From: Otis tarda
Lineage: Eukaryota > Chordata > Aves > Otidiformes > Otididae
NCBI GenBank assembly: GCA_026413225.1
Contig: CM048575.1
Coordinates: 6,166,001 to 6,230,000, forward strand
Direction of reading: 5' to 3'
Length of the DNA stretch: 64,000 nucleotides
Shown here piece by piece: positions 55,901 to 64,000 of this stretch. The notes under the pieces are model-generated. The model saw only the letters and a list, made by a program, of their open reading frames with translations. It was not told the origin of the DNA and did no database searches. The number at the start of each line of letters is the position of its first letter. Position 1 is the stretch's first letter. The position numbers were made by a program, and so were the translations under genes.

Positions 55901-58900
55901 GAAGGGCTGAAACAGTCGCTGGCAGAAATTTTGTTGGTAACAAAATGGAGCTGTCACCTTCTCAGAGTAGAGATGTAGGAGCAGAAGGAGAGATCAGGCT
56001 AAGCTCTCCCAAAGATGTGTTTTCAGTTGCTCTTGTCTCTAGTTTAGACAGGAGGTTCCTACACAAAGTATTAGCTGATGCCACGGCTGACGTTACGGAT
56101 TATGTTCGTAGTGCTTAGGATTTGTTGATTCCATTTTCCAACCTGAAGCAGGGACGGAATATTCCTTTTGTGTAAAATAGCTTGACATCTAAGGAAGGAA
56201 AAACCTCTAACTGCTACCCGTGAAGCACTGTACATGCTGTGTCTGTAAGGAGAAATAAATTTAATCCTACTCATAAAAACTTTATCCTTCAAGCCATTTT
56301 CAATTCTTTTTCTTTAAATGTTTAACTTTATACAGAGTTTCTGTGTGTTATCAGTCTGCCATCAACAGTAATTAAGTGCGGGAAACTTTTCGTGTGAGCA
56401 CTGATCAAACTAAACAGATATAAGTTGTTTTAACAGATTTTAAAAAACAAAATGGAAACGGTGAAATTAAAGCATGCATATTTTCCCATGTTCTTGACTA
56501 TGTTGATTTGAACCTCTGTGTACTCCTGACTTGCTGAGAACTGTTAAAAATAAGTTAGTTGTCTTGAAAATGTGAAGTGACAGTTTAAGTGTGGTGTTTC
56601 TGTGCTAATGTGCAATTAGGTAGTTATCCAATAAGCTTATTCGTGTAGTCTAACTCAAGACAGCTGTGGAAGGAATAGAGAAAGCCTTTTGCTGTTGAGG
56701 AATGGAGAGAGGGGAAAGGATGTTTAAAAGGATCTCTTTCAGAATTGCCACTGTGTTCTTTTTCCCTGTGTTAATGTAGGAAAGCATTAAAGGTTAGCAA
56801 GATCTGAGAAAAATCAAATTCTGCTGATCAAATCTATAGAGAGGTGAAACTAAATGTGGACAGATCTGAATGCCAGCAAGTGTAGTGTAAGCGTGGATCT
56901 ATAAATTAACTGTAGGGCAACCGTACAAGGTGGGGCCAACCTAATAACCTAATTGGCTGAAACGATGACTAACTAAGTGTATTTTGATTTGGGTGAAGTA
57001 CCTGTTGCTTAGTAGAGGATTTTTTTTGTCATCAAATACTTCTAGTGTTTATGTACAAACATGAAAATAGTGCATCTCCTTTAGTCAACTTGCAGAAGAC
57101 AAAGCTGGCTCCACCATATTTTGTGTTGGTGTTTTTAGGATTATCGGCTGTCCTGCTACAGTACCACCACAACGGCTGTGGGCTTCAGCAATGCTTGATC
57201 TCCTCTTGCTAAATGCTGAGCTTGAAATGCAACAGATGCCACTCCCTGCTAGCAGAGCTCTTGGGACTCTTAGTTTGTGGAGAAAACCTGTGCACCTCTC
57301 GAGCGTCTTCTGTTCAGCAGAGGGCAGTGATCTTGCACGCACACCGCTGCCTCCTCCAACTTGTTTGGCCTCTTCGTCTCTGTGCAGATCATCTGATGGT
57401 CACAGAAACTCAGCCTTATGGAGGGCGGATTAATGCCTTGTCCAGCAGCAGCAAAGAGGATGTACAAGGTTGTTGCTTTCCTTGGGAGATGCACATTTTA
57501 TTTTTCATGAGTGTTGGACACTTGTCCCGTGAAGCAGGTATTTATCTATGTTTTCACATGAGGGCTAAGATAGCTAGTGACTTGCCAAAACCACCAAAAA
57601 GACTGACTGGAATCCATCCTCTGCTGGCTAGCCCAAGCACTAATGAACAGGGACATAAAGTACATCTTTAATTTTTTTAAAGATCATGCCATTCTCCCTT
57701 GCAAAAGTGCTCTTGGCGTTTACTACCATGAGCTTGAAGTGAGGATGCTCACAGGATTTTATCAGCAACAGCATGCTGGGGAAGAAAAGCTCCAGCACCA
57801 TGTGATAGCATTTTCAAAGAACTTCCTGTGATCCCGCAGCAAAAAAAAAAAAAAATTGCTTAAGAAAAAAGGAAAAGTTTTTGAAATGGCTCTTTTGGAA
57901 TGTGGAATACTATAATACATTCATTGACTTTTATTCAACAAGCATGTAGTGCACTGGGGCCATGACTGAAAGATACCATGGTGGTCCTGGGTTTAGCAGC
58001 AAATCCACTTGTCTGTGTCATTAAAATGTCCCCAGTTGGAGTACATGGGAGTTGGAAACATTAAAGTACGTAACCAGACTCTGACATCTGGGAACTGGAA
58101 AGACATTTCCTAAGCTGGCAGATAATTTTGTGGGTTTTGTTATTGGGCAAGGCTTTACGGGATGTAAAATGATCTCCAGGGTTTACTTTTTTCTTATTTT
58201 AAAGTGCTGAAGTTCATTTAACGTGGTAAGGTTCAAACCTGTTTCTCTTTTTTTTTTTTTTTTTGTTATAATCTTTAAAATCATATAGCTCTGAGTGGGC
58301 ACCTTGAAGAAGAAAACAATTAAAACTGGGCTCCAATTTCACTTGTCTTACAGTATTCACTCATGAGGAACCTGTCCAAATCATCACGCTTGGGGCTTTG
58401 CTCTGGTACATCTGATGTTCCTAGGCTGATGTGTGAGTATTTGCTGTGGTGTTTATTGCCCGGGCTTTGATGAAGCACCAGGAAGGCTGGCTGTGTGAAC
58501 ACTGCCAGAGGTCAGCTTGCCTTCATCGCAGATGTTTACATAAGCTGCTTAAAGATTTGAGGTTAACCTCTGCTGATGTTTTTAGGAGCTGTAGAGCCAT
58601 ACGGTTTTGGTTTTGGTTTCCAAATTGGCTTCAAAATTTGTGGAGAACTAAGCCAAAAGGGTTTTTTATGTTCAGAAACTGTGAAAAAGCTTATTAACAC
58701 ATGGCATTAATAGGAAAAAGTGTCTTTGCCCTAGATGGGACTGAACAGAGCTATTTTTCCCCACAGCACTCGCTGAATTACTCCTTAGCTCAGCAGAATC
58801 AAAGGCAATGACAACTTTTTTAAAGAATACTTCAAAACAGGAACGTTCCTTTATTTTTTTATTTTTTCCTTAAAGTCTTCAGACTTTACCAGGTAAGACC

Positions 58901-59696
58901 TATAGTGCAGATTCTCTAAACCACCCATCTTTCTCCCAAACGTTATGAAAGATGCTCCACAGGGTGGTCAGGTTTCCTATCTCTTTTGCCTTGTTTTCCT
59001 GGGGACAGCTGGACGCTTCCCAGTTTCCCTGAAGCCTGCCTCCTTCCCTGGCGCACCATGAGGCGGTGATGGGCTCCCCGTCCCACGCAGGGCTGCGGAT
59101 GCGCTTGCTGCCATTTTGGCCCTAAGGAGCTGTGCCAAACCCTGACTTCCTTGCAAAGAGATCCTGAATGGGGCAGAGTGAGATTTATCTGTGCTAAAAG
59201 GCTAGCGTGGTAATTACTGTCTTCTTCTGGAGGCTCCCTATGATGACCAAATTAGCAGGAACCTCTAAAAGCTGTAATATGCTCCTGATGCATGACAAGG
59301 CTGGGGGAGAGGAAATGAAATGAAAATGGGTCAGGAGTGGGAGGCCGGGGCTGAAGCAACTCCCTGTGGTGCCAGGGTCCATTTAAGAGTCAAAACAGCG
59401 GCGCATTACCAAGAGGGTGTAGAAAGGCTCTTTTCCTCTGAACTGAGCAAACTGGCCTTTCCACTAGTCTCCTCCTCAGCCGTGCCTGTAGCACCTGCAG
59501 CACCAGCATTTGGCGTGCTGCCTTCCTGGTCGGGATGCTTTTTCCACCTCGGTTTTTGCAGCAAACCAACAGGCAGCAAGGTAGAACAGGGATTCTTAAA
59601 GGAGATAACTTCTTAGCATTGGAGATAAAATAATAAACTTATAGACTGTATCTTTGTCTGAAACAGACTGATGAAACTAATCTGGGGAGTTTTTTG
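52999..59696. other. AT-rich intergenic DNA downstream of PSMB2, left part
   Basis: Apart from the CR1 fragment at 53622-53722 no mobile element or exon is recognised. Simple runs: A15 at 57841-57855, T17 at 58248-58264. A 152-codon open frame (57213-57671) shows no known domain. Human order would place TFAP2E on the minus strand beyond PSMB2, but no AP-2 exon is visible. Confidence 0.5.
53622..53722 (-). mobile_element. CR1 LINE 3' fragment, 5'-truncated
   Basis: The + strand reads CATAGAACAGTTTGAGTTGG, AAGGGACCTTTCAAGGCCAT, CTGGTCCAACCCCCTGC, GGGACATCTCCAACCAGATC, AGGTTGCTCAGAGC in succession. This is the reverse complement of the 3' terminal region of chicken repeat 1, so the element lies on the minus strand. 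Only about 100 bp remain, the usual state of 5'-truncated CR1 copies. CR1 of this type marks a bird or other sauropsid genome. Confidence 0.93.
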
Positions 59697-59945
59697 TGGT
59701 TATGGTGCTAGACTTGAATTACGTGGGTTTGGATCCCAGCTTTTTCCCAAACTCCCCATGTCTCCCTCTGCAAATCGCTTTAACTCTGTATGTCCCATCT
59801 GTTTTCTGTGAAATGCAGGTCACTCTTTCCTTTGTAATCTTGTGTACTGAAACAGAAATTCAGGGGTGAGATCTCTTTGCACAGGACCTAGTACAATGAG
59901 GATTTGATGTCTGATGGCACAAGGCACTACTGGAATGTAAGTGTC
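59697..59945 (+). mobile_element. MIR-like amniote SINE, nearly full length
   Basis: A tRNA-related head with a B-box-like GGTTTGGATCC (about 59727) after GTGGTTATGGTGCTAGAC; a CORE with CAAATCGCTTTAACTCTGTA, CCCATCTG and TGAAATGCAGGT; and a tail CACAGGACCTAGTACAATG ... GGCACTACTGGAATG of the kind I associate with amniote MIR-type SINEs. Diverged and ancient. A 143-codon minus-strand open frame (60251-59820) overlaps it and is not regarded as a gene. Confidence 0.6.
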
Positions 59946-62900
59946 GCCGTCCTGAAACACGGCCACATATGCTGACTCTATCGGATTGGATAAAACAGTT
60001 TCATAGGAAATGCTCCTATTTTGAAAATATTTACTGCATGCTGAGAAGTAAACCTGTTGGAAAAGAAATATCCCTGGATGATACAATCTGTGCAGGATGT
60101 ACAGATAAGTCCTCTGGTTAGAATTCCTGTACCTGTCAGAGCAAAGTCTCCGAACTGTGATGACTTTCATGAACTCCAGAATAAAAGCGTGCTGTGTTTC
60201 AGCCATTGATGTTCTGAAGCTCATCCAGTAAAAAAAACTCCATGGATCCACCTTGATCAGGTCTCTAATGGAGTCTTACTATGGAAGACTTTGAGTGTCC
60301 AATGGAAAGAATGTGATTTACTTCTTACAGCATGCACTTGAGGATAAGTAAATCCAAGATGCCATTGCAGAACTAGCTGAAACGTATCTGTTCTGCGAGA
60401 TCATAAATGGAATCACATAGAACACATGGAATTTTGGGTGTGGACAGAGGAAGATGGTGAACTGATTATTGGGTTTTGTTGAGTGCAGGTCATTCAGTCA
60501 CATCAAGAAAATGCGGCCTCTTGGGATTCTTTGGCCAGTTTAAGGCTTTGTACAGTGGAAAAAACTCAAGGGCAACCCAAGGCACTTCTGCATGGACAGA
60601 CCCATCATGAGGTGAGAAGGCTGCAGCATCCAGGCACATCTCGACGTGCTGCTGAACTTTGTGACGTGGAGCAATAGCTTGATCTTTCTCTGAACTCATT
60701 TCACACCCTGAAAAAAGCTGAGTTGTCTCCATTTAACAAATCTTGTTTGGCTCTAACCTTCACTACTAAAATGAAGCTATACTTATGGGAAACGCTTCTG
60801 AATTTCAGGGTGTAATTTTAGCCTTTTCTCTGCTGAGAAGAATCAAATGAGAAGCATTCTGAAGGTGTCAGGATAAAAACACACGAAGGAGCCATCCGGA
60901 ATAACGCTGGCATCAGTTTTGCTGCCTGCCTGCCTCTGAGGTTACTGGGACGCCTCGGCGCTGCCATGATGGGGTCAAAGCCTGGGTGTACGTTCAAAGT
61001 CTGGAATAATTATTGCTCTTCGTGGTATCCCGGTTTAAAATGCAGTGATCCTCAGGTGGCCACACTGGGAATTCTTTGCAATATAAAGGAGGTCAGACAG
61101 GAAGACCAAAATGACACCTTCTGGCTCCGCACGTTCGGATTCGGCGTAATGACTGGGTTAGGCTCTTTCTCCCAAAGTCTGTTCGGATAATTAAGGCTGT
61201 AGTCGTACGCCACACACGACATTGTGCTTATCTGTCTAGGCTGCTCAATCGTCTCTGAAATGAGCACTTTGTCACCCTTGCAAATAACACTTGGTTTACT
61301 GCCTGATTTAAAAATATTTTCGGTTTCGGTGTTTTCATTCAGCTGCACTGACAGGAAAAACTTCCTTTGCTCACTGATGGCGTGGCTCCTTGGATTCCGT
61401 ATGCAAAGTCTGGAATTTAATGGACTCTCTCATATATGAAAGAATGCATTAACTACAGGTCAGCAAAGTCAGTTTATTGTGTTGTTTTAGTACGGAGAGC
61501 TATTATTACGCTGTTGCTTTTAAGGTAGCTTGCTTAAAGGTGATGATTTAGTCTATCCAAAGCCATGCGGATGCCAACACAACCTCTGCTTGTTTACATT
61601 AATGTTACAGGCTCACAGGTCAATGCTAACCTCAGTTTACCCTTGGGATAGCTGACTGTTAGGGAATTCAGAATTTTTGTTAATGTTCTTGTTCTTTTTC
61701 ACTTGTCAAAGATTGTCATGTGGTTTCCCTGGACTTGTCATTCATTCAAAACTAATTCAAAGAAGATTTTTTTTTTTACCCCAATTCCCCTTTAGGATTG
61801 AAATTCCAGCATGTTCTATAACAAGCGTAGAAACCATGAGCCTGGATCTATTTTTACTCTTTGACACAATCCCACGTATTTTCCCACGATAATATTTGTA
61901 ATCAGTGTGGGAATTTATACCAGGGTTGAACCCTGAGTTGTGTAAAAATGCATTTTTTTTTTGCCTCTTAGGATGGAAGGGCAAAGAACACACCAGAGGA
62001 CGGCTGTGTTTGACAGCGAGCCGGGAGGGGAGCTCAGTACTGACTCATTGCGAAGGAGAATTGGCCCAGCACAACCTCTGAAAGCTGTGCTCTTCTCAAA
62101 CGTCTCTGTGGACCTGCAGCAATGAAGGTGTCCAGAATTTCTAGTCCTTTTTGGAAGTGGAGCTCTCAAGGCATTTAGAAAGTTGATCCTACATGACACG
62201 TCCACCGTCAGGCTTGAGCATCTGTGGCAGAACCAACAAGTGAATTCAAATCATCAAACTTCCTCCCAGTTAAAAGGTAATTGGTGGCATGCTGGTCTTT
62301 CTGGCACCAGACTCTTCCTCATAAAACATTCAAAAGCCTTGCAGTTACCCGGAGAGGAAAATGAGGAGGGAGGTATTTTTCCGCCCGATGGACGTGGCAT
62401 GTAATTACTGTGGGCAGATCCGGATTCTTTGTGTTGCTCATGGCTGCTTCGTCTAAGAATTCCTTGATATTCAAAGAGTGCCCTAACCAAGTCAGGTTTC
62501 CATAACATGATTACCTTACAAAATTATTTTCCACGCCTGCATATTACAGTGTGCACACATACACTTTCATCACGTATTGCAATGGAGTTTGCCCTCCTCT
62601 GATATCTGGCACCAGAGGATGTCTGCAAATTGAATTATTTCAGGAGAGTTATCCTAAATAACCCCATGTAGGGAAACCTGTATTGTAGCACAAAAGCACC
62701 TTACTCTTCTTTATCATAATCCATTTTAAACATGGATTATGCTGATGCAGAGCGGGGCACTCCTCTTTTGGAATGATTTTAGACAGGAATAGTTTTTGTG
62801 CTTTCGGCTCACACCCTGCATTATCCGGAATAGCTTTGAAGTGTAAAGAAGCCTCTAATGTGTCTGTAGTATTTCCATTCTGCTCCCTGGCTCCTCCTGC

Positions 62901-64000
62901 TTCCCTGGCTCTTCCTTTGGGAAGGTCCAGAGCCAAACCAGACCTGCAGAGCCTGTCATTTAGGTCTTTGCTTTCACAGACTCCATACCAAGGGACGTTT
63001 CCAATCCGATTCCTGATTTAAATGCATCCCTGAGCTTCTGAGGCGAGTATTCGAATGCAAGTTTCTGACTCGGAGCCATCCCCACAAATTGTGTTAGTAC
63101 GTAAAATGTTTCCTTTCACACTTCTCTGAAAGGGAGAAGGGTTTGTATTTCTAACCTCCTGTGGTTCCTTTTGGGACAGTTTGGGTTTTTTTTTTCTCTG
63201 TTATCGTCAGCCTGTTCCACAGCCTCCAGAGGAAACTGATGGGTACAACTCTGAGAAAGCCCCAGTATAAGGAGTTCTGCGATGGCTCAGGCCTGTGCCC
63301 ATCTGCCCAGGCTCTGGCTGTGATGAGCGATGGATGCGTAGGGGACTGCAAACGCGCTCTCTAAAACCGCCCCTCTTCCATCGCGTCAAAAGCCGCTTAC
63401 ACACCCACTTCCATGAAACACCATGGCTTCTCACTTGTCTTCTGGTCATCTATCTAAACCGGCTTCCTGGCTACTATTTGGTGTCCTGCTCTACTTTTAG
63501 TGTCATCGCTCCCTGTTTGTTGTCACTCCTGTACAGCGTTGTTTCCCACGCCTTTGCCGTGTGCCGCTCGTGTCCCTCACAGGCGGCGCGGCTCTGATCC
63601 CCTCTCTGCCCTCGCACGGGAGTCGGTTCCCACCCGAGATCTCCCTGGCTGAGAGACGTGGGGCTGCCCAGATCTGCAAGCGCCGTGCAGACAGAGCAAT
63701 ACCGTGCAAGCGCAGGTATGTCACGCGCTGTAATCTGTTTTCTGCTTTGTTAATCCTTTTGTTTTTTAACATTTCCCATCATTTTGTTTGTATTTCCAAC
63801 CTCCTGTGAGTACGAGGAGGCTGTTCTCATGCCACAAACATAGCAGCTAATCTAGAGTTTCGCTGCATACAGATTAGCAGGGTTATTTTATCTGCTAATT
63901 TATCGCTCGTTGTCTTGATAGCACAGGGTCCTTCTGCAGCTCCTCGCAGACAGGTTTAGATTTGACTGTCCGGAGCAGCTCAGAAACATCCGCAAACGCA
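59946..64000. other. AT-rich intergenic DNA, right end
   Basis: No supported exon, RNA gene or mobile element. GC content rises locally at about 63540-63720. If TFAP2E follows as in human, its minus-strand 3' end would lie beyond or near this edge. Nothing here lets me place it. Confidence 0.45.

Noticed and set aside
57213-57671. 152-codon open frame downstream of PSMB2
   Set aside because: No domain, no AP-2 (TFAP2E) similarity, wrong strand for TFAP2E.
59820-60251. 143-codon minus-strand open frame
   Set aside because: Overlaps the antisense of the MIR-like SINE (59697-59945) and shows no known domain.
53000-64000. TFAP2E exons expected from human gene order
   Set aside because: No AP-2 DNA-binding or dimerisation sequence found on either strand; the gene presumably lies beyond the right edge.

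Overview
The window looks like a piece of a bird (sauropsid) nuclear chromosome. Three things point there: (1) intron-bearing vertebrate genes with GT-AG splice sites; (2) a CR1 LINE 3' fragment of the avian/reptilian type near 53.6 kb plus a few very old MIR-like SINE copies, with an otherwise very low mobile-element load; (3) a GC- and CpG-rich left part typical of avian microchromosomes. Two protein-coding genes can be supported, both on the + strand: the orthologue of human C1orf216 (UPF0500 family; CDS 7896-8726) and PSMB2, the beta-4 subunit of the 20S proteasome (six coding exons, 43526-52877, 201 aa). From memory these two genes are also neighbours in the same relative orientation on human 1p34.3, so this is a conserved synteny block.

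Layout. 1-6.5 kb: GC-rich, CpG-rich DNA with short AT-rich islands and a small tandem repeat, no recognisable exon. 6.5-10.1 kb: C1orf216, with a CpG-island promoter, a non-coding first exon ending at 6630, one intron, a single coding exon and an AT-rich presumed 3' UTR. 10.1-43.2 kb: a gene-free interval of about 33 kb. Its left part (to about 37 kb) is GC/CpG-rich and contains many 100-400 bp AT-rich islands with TAAT, SOX-, POU- and PBX/MEIS-like motifs, which look like candidate regulatory elements. From about 37 kb the composition falls towards AT. 43.2-53.0 kb: PSMB2, with a compact CpG-island promoter and introns of 0.4 to 4.7 kb in AT-richer DNA. 53-64 kb: AT-rich intergenic DNA holding the CR1 fragment and a nearly complete MIR-like SINE, no recognisable exon.

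How it fits together. PSMB2 is a housekeeping gene, and its promoter carries a stack of housekeeping motifs (GC boxes, TCTCGCGA, an NRF1-type palindrome) plus an antioxidant-response-type element of the kind used for coordinated proteasome gene induction. C1orf216 has no settled function. The island-rich interval between two apparently ordinary genes is the most interesting part. The working inference is that the two genes may be bystanders inside a regulatory landscape belonging to a developmental gene outside the window (TFAP2E is the neighbour expected from human synteny). Conservation cannot be measured from one sequence. I found no convincing evidence of a novel multi-gene system.
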